DNA from: DATCDE01 sp038252405
GTDB lineage: Bacteria; Actinomycetota; Actinomycetes; Prado026
Direction: 5' to 3'
DNA length: 63,679 bases
NCBI GenBank assembly: GCA_038252405.1
Contig: JBBSAJ010000013.1
Coordinates: forward strand, 1-63,679
Numbering within the stretch: the first letter of the stretch is position 1; each line of letters begins with the position of its first letter. Below are positions 16,161 to 24,491 of the stretch, in pieces. The notes below the pieces were generated by a model, which saw only the letters and a list, made by a program, of their open reading frames with translations, was not told the DNA's origin and searched no databases. A program made the translations under genes and the position numbers.

Positions 16161-16812
16161 GCGGCCGGGAGGTGGAGCGCGGGGCCCGCACCGGGACCGG
16201 CCGGCCGCGGTGCACCGAGCCGAGCAGCCGCTCGAGCGCCCCCTCGACGTCCTCCCGCCAGGACAGCGCCGTGCGCAGGTCCAGCCGCAGCCGCGGGTAG
16301 CGCGGGTGCGGCCGCACGGTCTTGAACCCGACGCCGAGCAGGAAGCCCACCGGCGGGGTGCACGAGTCGGCCAGCTGCTCGGCGCCCAGCCGGGCGTCCC
16401 CGTAGGCCTCCACGGCCCGGATCCCGCGCCGGGTCAGGTCCTTGGCCACCGACTGCACCAGCACCCGGCCCAGACCGCCCCCTCGGTACGCCGGGCGCAC
16501 GTCGACGGCGGTGAGCAGCACGGCGTCCGGAGCCACCGGCGCGGTCGGGAAGCGGGTCTCGCCGGGCAGGTACGCCGGGGGCGCGTACAGCGCGTGGCCG
16601 GCGACCTCGCCGTCCAGGTAGAGGACTCGCCCGCAGGAGCCCCACTCGAGCAGCGCGGCCGAGACCCACGCCTCCTTCTCGGCGGCGGCCGCACCCCGGT
16701 CCTGGGCCCGGCGCCCGCTCATCGGGTCCAGCTCCCACAGCACGCAGCTGCGGCACCGGGTCGTCAGGTCGTCCAGGTTGTCCAGCGTCAGCCCGACGAC
16801 GCGTCGCGCCAC
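16135..16812 (-). CDS. GNAT-family N-acetyltransferase
   Basis: A 225-residue protein with a GNAT fold. LLTAVDVRPAYRGGGLGRVL is the acetyl-CoA-binding motif A (RGGGLG for Q/RxxGxG/A), followed by KDLTRRGIRAVEAYGDA. It also has a Cys-rich N-terminus (TTRCRSCVLWELDP) that may bind a metal. The equivalent gene Rv3916c lies in the same place in mycobacteria. Substrate unknown. GTG 16812 is used. The end overlaps the cwlM 3' end on the opposite strand. Confidence 0.83.
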   Translation of the reverse strand: MARRVVGLTLDNLDDLTTRCRSCVLWELDPMSGRRAQDRGAAAAEKEAWVSAALLEWGSCGRVLYLDGEVAGHALYAPPAYLPGETRFPTAPVAPDAVLLTAVDVRPAYRGGGLGRVLVQSVAKDLTRRGIRAVEAYGDARLGAEQLADSCTPPVGFLLGVGFKTVRPHPRYPRLRLDLRTALSWREDVEGALERLLGSVHRGRPVPVRAPRSTSRPLSPRGPAV

Positions 16813-16818
16813 TGCCGG

Positions 16819-16980
16819 TCACCCCCGCAGGACGGCGTGCCGGTCGCTGGAGGCCCGCGGCGGCAGGTAGCCCGACGATCCTGCCGAGGGACGGCGCCGA
16901 GGCAGCAGCAGCTCGACGAGGAACGCCGCCGCGGCCCCGAGCAGCAGGCCCAGGACCACCCACCGCAGGACTTTCACCAC
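16819..16980 (-). CDS. Small single-helix membrane protein
   Basis: A possible 53-residue protein: VVKVLRWVVLGLLLGAAAAF membrane helix followed by a basic, Ser/Pro-rich tail. Three GTG codons (16986, 16980, 16977) compete; 16980 is preferred because GGAG lies 6 bases upstream. It ends 6 bp before the GNAT start and would be co-transcribed with it. No family is recognised, and the frame extends upstream without a better start. Confidence 0.42.
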   Translation of the reverse strand: MVKVLRWVVLGLLLGAAAAFLVELLLPRRRPSAGSSGYLPPRASSDRHAVLRG

Positions 16981-17122
16981 CGCCACCTCCGGAGGGTCGA
17001 CGGCCCCGGAGGCCGCCCCATGAGGCATCGTAGGCGGCACAGCGCGGGTACCTTCGGTGCGTCGCCGAGGTCGGTCGCTGAGCTCGGTCGCTGAGGCAGC
17101 CTGCTCGAGGAGGGAGCCGCCG

Positions 17123-18439
17123 GTGGACGACGGCAGCACCGGCTCCCGGCTGGACCCCTGGCTGGACTCCTACGCGCAGCGCGCCCGCTCGATGACGGCG
17201 TCGGAGATCAGGGCCCTGTTCGCGGTCGCCTCCCGTCCCGAGGTGGTCTCGCTGGCCGGCGGGATGCCGTTCATCTCGGCGCTGCCGCTGCACACGGTGG
17301 CGGACGCCGTGCACCGACTGATCGCCGAGCGTGGCGCGACGGCGCTGCAGTACGGCTCCGGGCAGGGCGACGTGGGGCTGCGCGAGCAGATCGCCGCGGA
17401 GGTGATGCCGACTGTCGGGGTGCAGCCGCACCCGGACGACGTCGTCGTCACCGTGGGCTCGCAGCAGGCGCTGGACCTGGTGACCCGGCTGTTCTGCGAC
17501 CCGGGGGACGTCGTCATCGCCGAGGCGCCGTCCTACGTCGGGGCCCTGTCGGTGTTCGCGGCCTACCAGGTCGACGTGGTGCACGTGCCGATGGACGACG
17601 AGGGACTGGACCCGGTCGCCCTCGAGGAGGCGCTGTCCCGGCTGGCCACCCAGGGCCGGCGGGCCAAGCTGCTCTACACGATCCCGTCGTTCCACAACCC
17701 GGCCGGAGTCAGCCAGGGGCCGGCGCGGCGGTCCGCGGTGCTCGCCGTGGCGGAACGGCACGGGCTGCTTGTCCTCGAGGACGACCCCTACGGGCTGCTG
17801 GGCTTCGACGGGGTGGTGCCGCGGGCGCTGCGGGCGGACTCCGCGGACGGCGTGGTGTACCTGGGCACCTTCTCCAAGACGTTCGCGCCGGGTGTCCGGG
17901 TGGGCTGGGCGGTGGCGCCGCACGGCGTCCGGGAGAAGCTGGTGCTGGCCGCCGAGGCGGCGGTGCTGTGCCCCCCGGCGTTCAGCCAGCTGGCCGTGTC
18001 CACCTACCTCGCCGAGGAACCCTGGTGGGAGCAGGTGAAGACGTTCCGCGAGCTGTACCGGGAACGCCGCGACGCCCTGCTCGAGTCGATGGCCGCGCTG
18101 CTGCCGGAGGGGACCAGCTGGACGGTGCCCGGCGGCGGCTTCTACTCGTGGGTCACCCTGCCGAGCGAGCTGGACGCCGCCGCCATGCTTCCGCGGGCGG
18201 TGACCGCGCGGGTGGCCTACGTGCCCGGGACGGCGTTCTACGCGGGGGCGGCCCGAGCCGACGGGCGTCGGTCCCTGCGGCTGTCGTACTGCTATCCGGA
18301 GCCGGACCGGATCCGGGAGGGCGTGCGGCGGCTGGCCGCGGTCATCGAGCAGGAGCTCGACCTCTTGTCGACCTTCGGGCCCACGCATGGGCCGCTGGCT
18401 GACGCTGCAGTGGATGTTCCGACCCCCGACTCGGCCTGA
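17123..18439 (+). CDS. PLP-dependent aminotransferase (class I/II)
   Basis: A 438-residue fold-type I aminotransferase of the 2-aminoadipate/aromatic aminotransferase group. The PLP lysine is in LGTFSKTFAPGVRVGW, the Asp in EDDPYGLLGF and the Tyr/Asn residues in YTIPSFHNPAGV. The C-terminal LRLSYCYPEPDRI carries the substrate-carboxylate Arg. GTG 17123 is chosen for the GAGGAGGGAG upstream; an open frame continues farther 5'. There is no N-terminal GntR domain, so it is an enzyme and not a MocR regulator. Amino acid specificity is unknown. Confidence 0.88.
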   Translation: MDDGSTGSRLDPWLDSYAQRARSMTASEIRALFAVASRPEVVSLAGGMPFISALPLHTVADAVHRLIAERGATALQYGSGQGDVGLREQIAAEVMPTVGVQPHPDDVVVTVGSQQALDLVTRLFCDPGDVVIAEAPSYVGALSVFAAYQVDVVHVPMDDEGLDPVALEEALSRLATQGRRAKLLYTIPSFHNPAGVSQGPARRSAVLAVAERHGLLVLEDDPYGLLGFDGVVPRALRADSADGVVYLGTFSKTFAPGVRVGWAVAPHGVREKLVLAAEAAVLCPPAFSQLAVSTYLAEEPWWEQVKTFRELYRERRDALLESMAALLPEGTSWTVPGGGFYSWVTLPSELDAAAMLPRAVTARVAYVPGTAFYAGAARADGRRSLRLSYCYPEPDRIREGVRRLAAVIEQELDLLSTFGPTHGPLADAAVDVPTPDSA

Positions 18440-18504
18440 CCCCGTCCGCACCTGGCTTGATCCTGTCAACCCGACAACCAGTAACACCGAGGAAGGTGCG
18501 TGAC

Positions 18505-19479
18505 GTGACGATCGTGGTGCTCGCCGGCGGACTGTCGCACGAGCGCGACGTCTCGCTGCGGTCCGGCCGCCGGGTGCTGGACGCGCTGCGCGGCGCCGGC
18601 ACCGAGACCCGGCTGTTCGACGTCGACTCCGCCCTGCTGAGCCGGCTCGAGGCCGACCGCCCCTCCGTCGTCGTCCCGCTGCTGCACGGGGCCTCCGGCG
18701 AGGATGGCGCGCTGCGCGACGTGCTCGAGCTGCTCGGGCTGCCCTACCTGGGCTCGCGCCCGAGCGCGTGTCGGACCGCCTTCGACAAGCCCAGCGCCAA
18801 GGCCGTGGTTTCCGCCGCCGGGCTGGCCACGCCGGCGTCCGTGGCCCTGCCGCACTCGACGTTTCGCGAGCTGGGGGCCAGCGCGGTCCTCGACGCCATC
18901 GTGGGCAGTCTCGGCCTGCCGTTGATGGTCAAACCGGCCCGGGGCGGCTCGTCGTTGGGTGCGGTGGTCGTTCGGTCCGCCGCCGACCTGCCGGCCGCCA
19001 TGGTGGGCAGCTTCTCCTACGGGGACACGGCGCTGGTCGAGCAGTTCGTGGCGGGCACCGAGGTCGCGGTGGCCGTGCTGGAGCGGGACGGGCGCGCCGA
19101 GGCGCTGCCCGCGGTGGAGATCGTCCCGGACGGCGGCTTCTACGACTACACCGCGCGGTACGTCGCGGGCGCCACCGAGTTCTTCGCGCCGGCCCGGCTG
19201 TCCGCGGACGTGGCCGAACGCTGCGCGCGGGCCGCGCTGGACGCGCACCGGGTGCTCGGCCTGCGGGACCTGTCCCGGACGGACCTCATCGTGGACCCGG
19301 CCGGCGTGCCCTGGTTCCTCGAGGTGAACGTGGCCCCCGGGATGACCGAGACCTCGCTGTTCCCCCAGGCCGTGGCCGCCGCCGGGCTCGACCTGGGCGA
19401 GCTGCTCGCCGAGCTGGCCACGGCGGCGACCGCTCGGGGTGCTGACCCGCGCACGGAGTCGACGAATGTCACTCCATGA
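18505..19479 (+). CDS. D-alanine-D-alanine ligase-like ATP-grasp enzyme
   Basis: A 324-residue ATP-grasp ligase. The N-terminal VVLAGGLSHERDVSLRSGRR and the VVPLLHGASGEDGALRDVLE motif are those of Ddl. ATP-binding VKPARGGSSLGAVVV and the metal-binding LEVNVAPGMTETSLFP (usual NTxPGMT) follow. GTG 18505 lies 8 bases after GAGGAAGG. It is shorter than standard Ddl (about 350-370) and has V for T in the NTxPG motif, so it may be a paralogue next to parB and not the housekeeping Ddl. It converges on parB with 9 bp between the ends. Confidence 0.84.
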   Translation: MTIVVLAGGLSHERDVSLRSGRRVLDALRGAGTETRLFDVDSALLSRLEADRPSVVVPLLHGASGEDGALRDVLELLGLPYLGSRPSACRTAFDKPSAKAVVSAAGLATPASVALPHSTFRELGASAVLDAIVGSLGLPLMVKPARGGSSLGAVVVRSAADLPAAMVGSFSYGDTALVEQFVAGTEVAVAVLERDGRAEALPAVEIVPDGGFYDYTARYVAGATEFFAPARLSADVAERCARAALDAHRVLGLRDLSRTDLIVDPAGVPWFLEVNVAPGMTETSLFPQAVAAAGLDLGELLAELATAATARGADPRTESTNVTP

Positions 19480-19488
19480 AGTCAGCGG

Positions 19489-20448
19489 CTACTCTGAGTG
19501 GTCGGTCACTGTGTCCAGCAGCGCGACGATCCGAGCCAGGTCGTCCCGCGACGCGAACTCGATCACCAGCTTCCCGTGCCGACGGCCCTGGTCGACCTTG
19601 ACCCGGGTCTCGAACCGGTCGGACAGCCGGGCCGCGAGGTCGGCCAGCTCGGGGGCGACCGGGCGATCGCCGCGGCGCCGCGGCGCCGGCGCGTCGTCGC
19701 CCCCCACGGTGACGATCTCCTCGACCGCACGCACGGACAGCCCCTCGGCCACGATCCGGTGCGCGAGCCGGTCCTGCGCCTGCGGGTCCGGCAGCGCGAG
19801 CAGCGCCCGGGCATGGCCGGCCGACAGCACCCCCGCTGCCAACCGCCGCTGCACCGAGGGTGGCAGCCGCAGCAGCCGCAGCGTGTTGCTGATCTGCGGC
19901 CTGGACCGGCCTAGCCGCTGGGCCAGCTCCTCGTGGGTGCAGCCGAAGTCCTTGAGCAACTGGTCGTAGGCCGCGGCCTCCTCCAGCGGGTTCAGCTGGC
20001 TGCGGTGCAGGTTCTCCAGCAGGGCGTCCCGGAGCAGGTCGTCGTCACCGGTGTCCCGCACGATGGCCGGGATCGCGGTCAGGCCGGCCTCCTGGCAGGC
20101 CCGCCAGCGCCGCTCACCCATGACCAGCTCGTAGCGGTCGGCGCCGATCGGGCGGACCACCACCGGCTGCAGCAGGCCGATCTCACGCACCGAGTGCACG
20201 AGCTCGGCCATGGCCTCCTCGTCGAAGTGCTGCCGGGGCTGCCGCGGGTTGGGGGTGATGGCCGTGATCGCCAGCTCGGCGAAGTGCGCCCCGGCCACCG
20301 GCTGCGGCAGGTCCACCGGGACCGAAGCCGGTGCCGTGGCCTCCAGGACGACCGGGCGCTGCTCCGGCTCGGCCATCTCGGTGACAGGCGGGGCCGTGGG
20401 GATCAGTGCGCCCAGCCCACGGCCGAGACCACCCTGCCGTTGGGTCAC
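19489..20448 (-). CDS. parB: Chromosome partitioning protein ParB
   Basis: A 319-residue CTPase/DNA-binding protein that loads on parS sites near oriC. It starts with the typical basic RQGGLGRGLGALIP. The N-terminal CTP-binding domain has ITPNPRQPRQHF and the MGERRWRACQEAG box. The central helix-turn-helix is in EELAQRLGRSRPQISNTLRL. The C-terminal dimerisation region ends in LLDTVTDHSE. The GTG start overlaps the parA stop by 4 bp. Two parS-like sites lie within the parA and rsmG genes just upstream. Confidence 0.97.
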   Translation of the reverse strand: MTQRQGGLGRGLGALIPTAPPVTEMAEPEQRPVVLEATAPASVPVDLPQPVAGAHFAELAITAITPNPRQPRQHFDEEAMAELVHSVREIGLLQPVVVRPIGADRYELVMGERRWRACQEAGLTAIPAIVRDTGDDDLLRDALLENLHRSQLNPLEEAAAYDQLLKDFGCTHEELAQRLGRSRPQISNTLRLLRLPPSVQRRLAAGVLSAGHARALLALPDPQAQDRLAHRIVAEGLSVRAVEEIVTVGGDDAPAPRRRGDRPVAPELADLAARLSDRFETRVKVDQGRRHGKLVIEFASRDDLARIVALLDTVTDHSE

Positions 20449-21413
20449 CGCTGCACCTCCGGGTACTCGGTGGGAACCTGCCGGGCCAGCTCGCGGGCCG
20501 CCTCGAGGTAGGACAGTGCCCCCGGTGAGCCGGGATCATAGGTCAGCACGGTCTGGCCGTAGCTGGGCGCCTCGGACACCCGCACCGACCGCGGCACCAC
20601 GGTGGGCAGCACCTGAGCCCCGAAGTGCGCCCGAACCTCGTCGGCCACCTGCGCCGCCAGCCGGGTGCGCCCGTCGTACATGGTGAGCAGGATGCTCGAC
20701 ACGTGCAGCTCGGGGTTGAGGTGCGCCTTGATCATGTCCACGGTGCGCAGCAGCTGTTCGAGTCCTTCGAGCGCGTAGTACTCGCACTGGATCGGGATGA
20801 GCACCTCGCGGGCCGCCACCATGGCGTTGAGCGTGAGCAGCCCGAGGGACGGCGGGCAGTCGACGAAGACGTAGTCGAACCCGGGGTCGCCGGCCAGGAA
20901 CGCCTCCAGCGCGCGACGTAGCCGGGACTCGCGGGCCACCATCGACACGAGCTCGATCTCGGCACCCGCCAGGTCGATCGTCGCGGGCACCGCGGACAGA
21001 CCGGGGATGTCGCTCACCCCGTGCACCACGTCGGCGAGCGGGACGCCGTCGACCAGTACCTCATAGATCGAGGACACCCCGGCCTGGTGGGGCACCCCGA
21101 GGGCGGTGGAGGCGTTGCCCTGCGGGTCGAGATCGATGACCAGGACCCGCAGTCCGTGCAACGCCAGGCCGGCGGCCAGGTTGACCGTGCTGGTGGTCTT
21201 GCCCACGCCGCCCTTCTGGTTGGCGACGGTGATCAGCCGCGGCCGCGCAGGTCGCGGCAGGGTACCGGCCTGGCCGGTCAGCACCTGCACGGCGGTGGCC
21301 GCGGCGCGGGCGATCGGGGTGTCGTCCGGCTCCGTTTCACGTGGAACATCGTTCGGCTGCGGACCCGGGCCATGGTCGGGCCGGCCCGGCCCGTCGATCA
21401 CCTGCCAGCTCAC
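20445..21413 (-). CDS. parA: Chromosome partitioning ATPase ParA
   Basis: A 322-residue deviant Walker ATPase driving origin segregation. A variable N-terminal tail of about 65 residues precedes ITVANQKGGVGKTTSTVNLA (Walker A with the signature lysine), VIDLDPQGNAS (A') and VFVDCPPSLGLLT (Walker B). GTG 21413 overlaps the rsmG stop (GTGA), fixing the start. The tail is encoded over a parS-like sequence (21334-21347). ParA in actinobacteria interacts with polar growth proteins. Confidence 0.96.
   Translation of the reverse strand: MSWQVIDGPGRPDHGPGPQPNDVPRETEPDDTPIARAAATAVQVLTGQAGTLPRPARPRLITVANQKGGVGKTTSTVNLAAGLALHGLRVLVIDLDPQGNASTALGVPHQAGVSSIYEVLVDGVPLADVVHGVSDIPGLSAVPATIDLAGAEIELVSMVARESRLRRALEAFLAGDPGFDYVFVDCPPSLGLLTLNAMVAAREVLIPIQCEYYALEGLEQLLRTVDMIKAHLNPELHVSSILLTMYDGRTRLAAQVADEVRAHFGAQVLPTVVPRSVRVSEAPSYGQTVLTYDPGSPGALSYLEAARELARQVPTEYPEVQR
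21334..21347. promoter_or_regulatory. parS-like centromere site
   Basis: GTTTCACGTGGAAC differs at one base from the central 14 bp of the universal parS (GTTTCACGTGAAAC). It lies inside the 5' part of parA. An identical copy is at 22056-22069. ParB binding is expected from the near-perfect match and from position next to parAB and oriC. Confidence 0.82.
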
Positions 21414-22081
21414 CGCGCCCTCCCCTTCCACACCCGAACGACCGTGGTCGGTGGGTCCACCACCCCGACGCCGAGGCTGAGCACCTCGATCGCGCTGGCA
21501 CCGTACCGCTCGACCTCGACCCGCTGCTCGGCGACTTCCACCGCGGCGCTGCTGCCCTTGAGCGCCAGCAGCGCCCCGCCCGGGCGCAGCAGCGGCAGCG
21601 CCCAGCCGGCCAACCGGCCCAGCGGCGCCACCGCCCGGGCGGTCACCACATCGACCGATCCCCGGCGGGTGCTCAGCTCCTCGGCGCGGGCCCGCTGCAC
21701 CTGCACGTTCGGCAGCCCGAGGGCGGTCACCGTCTCGGTGAGGAAGGTGGCTCGCCGCAACAGCGGCTCGATGAGCGTGACCCGCAGATCCGGCCGCTGG
21801 ATCGCGAGCACCAGTCCGGGCAGTCCGGCGCCGCTGCCCAGGTCGTCGACGACGGCCCCCTGGGGCAGCAGCTCGGCGACCACGGCGCAGTTGAGCAGGT
21901 GGCGCTCCCACAGCCGGGGCACCTCACGCGGGCCGAGCAGGCCCCACTGGATGGCTGTGGTGGCCAACCGCTCGGCGTACGCCGCCATCAGGTCGAGCCG
22001 GTCGCCGAGCAGCGCTATGGCCGCGATCGGCGGTTCCGGACGCGCTGGTGCACCGGTTTCACGTGGAACCACCGGCGTCAC
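21410..22081 (-). CDS. rsmG: 16S rRNA (guanine-527-N7)-methyltransferase
   Basis: A 223-residue SAM-dependent methyltransferase (GidB) acting on G527 of 16S rRNA; loss in other species gives low-level streptomycin resistance. Family motifs are LWERHLLNCAVVAELLP, the SAM loop VDDLGSGAGLPGLVLAIQRP and VVTARAVAPLGRLAGW. GTG 22081 overlaps the khpB stop (GTGA) and is preferred to a start 7 codons upstream. A parS-like site lies within the first codons. Confidence 0.94.
   Translation of the reverse strand: MTPVVPRETGAPARPEPPIAAIALLGDRLDLMAAYAERLATTAIQWGLLGPREVPRLWERHLLNCAVVAELLPQGAVVDDLGSGAGLPGLVLAIQRPDLRVTLIEPLLRRATFLTETVTALGLPNVQVQRARAEELSTRRGSVDVVTARAVAPLGRLAGWALPLLRPGGALLALKGSSAAVEVAEQRVEVERYGASAIEVLSLGVGVVDPPTTVVRVWKGRAR
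22056..22069. promoter_or_regulatory. parS-like centromere site
   Basis: A second GTTTCACGTGGAAC, identical to the copy in parA, is located in the first ten codons of rsmG about 720 bp away. It carries the same single deviation from the parS consensus, which suggests that this variant is the form used in this organism. Confidence 0.82.
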
Positions 22082-22641
22082 GCCGGGCGCACCACCACGC
22101 AACGGCGCGGCTCCTCGCCCTCCGACTCACTGACCAGGCCGGCCGCGGCGATCGCGTCGTGCACCACCTTGCGCTCGAACGGGGTCATCGGCTCGAGAGC
22201 GACCGGCTCACCGCTGGCCCGGACCCGCTCGGCGGCCTCCCGCCCCAGCTCGGTGAGGTCGGCCCTGCGCTGGGCCCGGAACCCGGCGACGTCCAGCATC
22301 AGCCGGGACCGCTCGCCGGTCTCCCGGAGCACCGCGAGCCGGGTCAGCTCCTGCAGCGCGTCCAGCACCTCGCCGGTCGCGCCGACCAGCTGACGCAGGT
22401 CGGCGCCCACGATCGAGACCATCGCCCGGTCGCCCTCGACGTCCATGTCGATGTCGCCGTCCAGGTCGGCGATGTCGAGCAGCCCCTCGAGGTAGTCCGC
22501 CGCGATGTCGCCCTCCCGCTCCAGCCGGCTCAGACCGCCGGACGCGGGCGACTCGGCCTCCAGCTCGTCGGTGGGCGCGACGACCTCCCCGGTGCTGTCG
22601 CCGGTCTCGGCGGTCTCGACGTCGTGTGGTGCTTCGGTCAC
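22078..22641 (-). CDS. khpB: KhpB/Jag RNA-binding protein (KH and R3H domains)
   Basis: A 187-residue RNA-binding protein of the Jag/SpoIIIJ-associated family. After an acidic N-terminal tail of about 35 residues comes a KH-like domain (VSIVGADLRQLVGATGEVLD, with a GxxG-type loop) and an R3H domain (RLMLDVAGFRAQRRADLTEL, then PMTPFERKVVHDAIAAAGLV). The constant position is after yidC. It may affect translation of envelope genes. The last 4 bp overlap rsmG. Confidence 0.93.
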   Translation of the reverse strand: MTEAPHDVETAETGDSTGEVVAPTDELEAESPASGGLSRLEREGDIAADYLEGLLDIADLDGDIDMDVEGDRAMVSIVGADLRQLVGATGEVLDALQELTRLAVLRETGERSRLMLDVAGFRAQRRADLTELGREAAERVRASGEPVALEPMTPFERKVVHDAIAAAGLVSESEGEEPRRCVVVRPA

Positions 22642-22686
22642 GGTCGGTTCTCTTTCCGGATCGGGGGAAGGCGCTCGGCTGACGGG

Positions 22687-23649
22687 TCAGCTGGGTTGCT
22701 TGGGGGGCCTCGTGCGCTTGGATCGGCTGGTTCGGCGCGGCTGCTGGCGTTTCGGCGCGGCCGGTCCGTCCGGGCCGGCCTCCCCTGGCTGCTCCGTCAC
22801 GGTCGCGGTCGTGGTTCCCGCGTCCCCGGGGGCGAGAGCCGTGGTCGTCCCGCGCGCAGCCGCCTTCTCCGCCTTGCGCCGTTGCAGGTCCTCATAGGCC
22901 GCCGACCCTGGTGTGGGGTTGCGCCTGATCACGATCAGCTGCTGGCCCATCGTCCACAGGTTGGTGGTGAACCAGTAGATGAGCACCCCGATCGGGAAGT
23001 TGATGCCGAACACGGCGAACATGGCCGGGAAGACGTAGAGCAGGATCTTCTGCTGCTGCATCATCGGGTTGCTCTGCCCGGCCGGCATGTTGCGGACCAT
23101 CAGCTGACGCTGGGTGATGAACGTCGTCGCGGTCATCAACACGATCAGGATGCCGGCCACAATCTTGGTGTTCGTGTCGCCCTTGGTGAACGTCTCGTAG
23201 ATCGGCGCACCGAAGATCGTGGCCGCGCCGAACGACGCCACCGCCGCCGGCCCCATCACCCCGACGGTCAGGCCCCGGGACACGTAGGACAGCACGTGGA
23301 ACAGAGAGTAGAAGAACGGTGACTGCACGACGATCGGCAGGCAGCTGGACAGCGGGTTCGTCCCGGTGTCCTTGTAGAGCTTCATCAGCTCCTCGGACTG
23401 CTTCGCCTTGTCGTTCTTGTACTTCTGCTGGATCGCCTTCATCTGCGGCTGCAGCACCTGCAGGCCGCGCTGGGCCTTGATCTGCTTGACGAACAGCGGG
23501 ATCAACGCGATCCGGATGAGCACGACCAGGCCGACGATCGACAGGCCCCACGCGGCCCCGCTGTCCGCCGGAAAGACCAGGCTGAACAGCGAGTGGAACC
23601 GCAGCAGCACCCAGGAGACCGCGTCGTAGAGCGGATTGAGCAGGCCCAC
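22687..23649 (-). CDS. yidC: Membrane protein insertase YidC
   Basis: A 320-residue Oxa1-family insertase. It begins LLNPLYDAVSWVLLRFHSLF, has the membrane segment with the conserved Arg (IVGLVVLIRIALIPLFVKQI), the charged cytoplasmic hairpin (AIQQKYKNDKAKQSEELMKL) and further helices up to residue about 265. A basic, Pro/Arg/Lys-rich tail (KRQQPRRTSRSKRTRPPKQP) probably contacts ribosomes. There is no lipobox. The gene starts 1 bp from the yidD stop. Confidence 0.95.
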   Translation of the reverse strand: MGLLNPLYDAVSWVLLRFHSLFSLVFPADSGAAWGLSIVGLVVLIRIALIPLFVKQIKAQRGLQVLQPQMKAIQQKYKNDKAKQSEELMKLYKDTGTNPLSSCLPIVVQSPFFYSLFHVLSYVSRGLTVGVMGPAAVASFGAATIFGAPIYETFTKGDTNTKIVAGILIVLMTATTFITQRQLMVRNMPAGQSNPMMQQQKILLYVFPAMFAVFGINFPIGVLIYWFTTNLWTMGQQLIVIRRNPTPGSAAYEDLQRRKAEKAAARGTTTALAPGDAGTTTATVTEQPGEAGPDGPAAPKRQQPRRTSRSKRTRPPKQPS

Positions 23650-23650
23650 G

Positions 23651-24058
23651 TCAGGCTCCTCGCACGATCATCGGGTCGGACGACGCGGCCGGCTGCGCAG
23701 CGGCAGCCGGCCCGTCGCCGTGAACAGCCCTGGGGACAGGACTGGGGACAATGTTGTGGATATCATTGTGGATATCGGCGTGCCTACCGGCAGGGCCATC
23801 ATCGGAGGCCCCACTGGCCCCCCGGACCGGGGGCACGTGGTCCACCCCGCCGGCCGCCCACGGGTGGCAGCGCCCCAGCCGGCGCACTGCCAGCCAGCCG
23901 CCACGCACCAGGCCGTGCCGCTCCACCGCCTGGTAGGCGTACTGCGAGCAGGACGGGTAGTACCGGCAGGACGGCGGCGTCCAGGGGGAGATCACCCGCT
24001 GGTAGAAGCGGATGAGCAGCAGCACCGGCCAGCGCGCCGCGCGACGCAGCCCGGTCAT
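23651..24058 (-). CDS. yidD: Membrane protein insertion efficiency factor YidD, with long C-terminal tail
   Basis: Small peripheral membrane protein assisting YidC. The family core is residues about 10 to 75 (LLIRFYQRVISPWTPPSCRY, CSQYAYQAVERHGLVRGGWL, RRLGRCHPWAAGGVDHVP). The remaining 60 residues are an unusual hydrophilic tail containing a DIHNDIHN repeat, encoded over two DnaA-box-like repeats (23754-23776). Typical YidD proteins end near residue 80-110. The ATG overlaps the rnpA stop by 4 bp. Confidence 0.92.
   Translation of the reverse strand: MTGLRRAARWPVLLLIRFYQRVISPWTPPSCRYYPSCSQYAYQAVERHGLVRGGWLAVRRLGRCHPWAAGGVDHVPPVRGASGASDDGPAGRHADIHNDIHNIVPSPVPRAVHGDGPAAAAQPAASSDPMIVRGA
23754..23776. 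repeat. Two tandem 11-bp repeats resembling DnaA boxes
   Basis: TTGTGGATATC occurs at 23754-23764 and 23766-23776. On the minus strand the core ATATCCACA differs at one base from TTATCCACA. A TGGGGACAA just upstream (23743-23751) is one base from TTGTCCACA on the other strand. These AT-richer repeats lie in the dispensable tail of yidD, about 1.4 kb from dnaA. Confidence 0.5.
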
Positions 24059-24432
24059 GACCCGACCGCCCGCCGTCGAGGGGCCGAGCCGAGGGCGGCG
24101 TCCAGGTCGGTCGCGAGCTGTGCCGAGGAGGCCGTGGCCGCCGCGGGCAGTGCCCGCACCACCAGACGAGTCCCCTGGGGCAACGCCGCCAACCGAGGGA
24201 CAATCACTGCGCGTAACCTCCTGCTGACCCGATGTCGCACAACCGAGTTGCCCACGGCCCGGCTGACCACCAGGCCGACCTGCCCTGCCGGCAGCGGCCC
24301 GGCTGTGGACAACGCCCCATCTGTCGGGCTCAGCAGGTGCACCACCAGGGCGCCCCGCCCGACCCGGCGGCCCCGACGAAGCGTCTCCGCGAAGTCGGTG
24401 CGTCGCCGCATCCGGTGCGCCGCGGGCAGCAC
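24055..24432 (-). CDS. rnpA: Ribonuclease P protein component
   Basis: A 125-residue basic subunit of RNase P, which matures tRNA 5' ends with the RNA subunit encoded elsewhere. It starts MLPAAHRMRRRTDFAETLRR (family NRLRRxxDF). It contains GLVVSRAVGNSVVRHRVSRR, the RNR-type RNA-binding motif. The end overlaps yidD by 4 bp. A perfect DnaA box sequence (TGTGGACAA, 24304-24312) lies inside the gene. Confidence 0.95.
   Translation of the reverse strand: MLPAAHRMRRRTDFAETLRRGRRVGRGALVVHLLSPTDGALSTAGPLPAGQVGLVVSRAVGNSVVRHRVSRRLRAVIVPRLAALPQGTRLVVRALPAAATASSAQLATDLDAALGSAPRRRAVGS
24304..24312 (-). promoter_or_regulatory. DnaA box sequence inside rnpA
   Basis: TGTGGACAA is the exact complement of TTGTCCACA, the high-GC actinobacterial DnaA box. 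It is a 9-mer, so a single occurrence could be chance, but it is only 840 bp from the dnaA start and belongs to a region with several similar sequences. Confidence 0.4.
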
Positions 24433-24491
24433 GGTGCGAGGCCTTGTGTCCGGCGTTCGATCCGCTGAGATCCTGGCTGGTCAGCCGGAGC

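Noticed and set aside
15842..18487. Very long open frame on the minus strand opposite cwlM, GNAT and the aminotransferase
   Set aside because: It is antisense to well-identified genes, has the low-complexity Arg/Pro/Gly composition typical of GC-rich shadow frames, and includes the GNAT gene only as a different frame.
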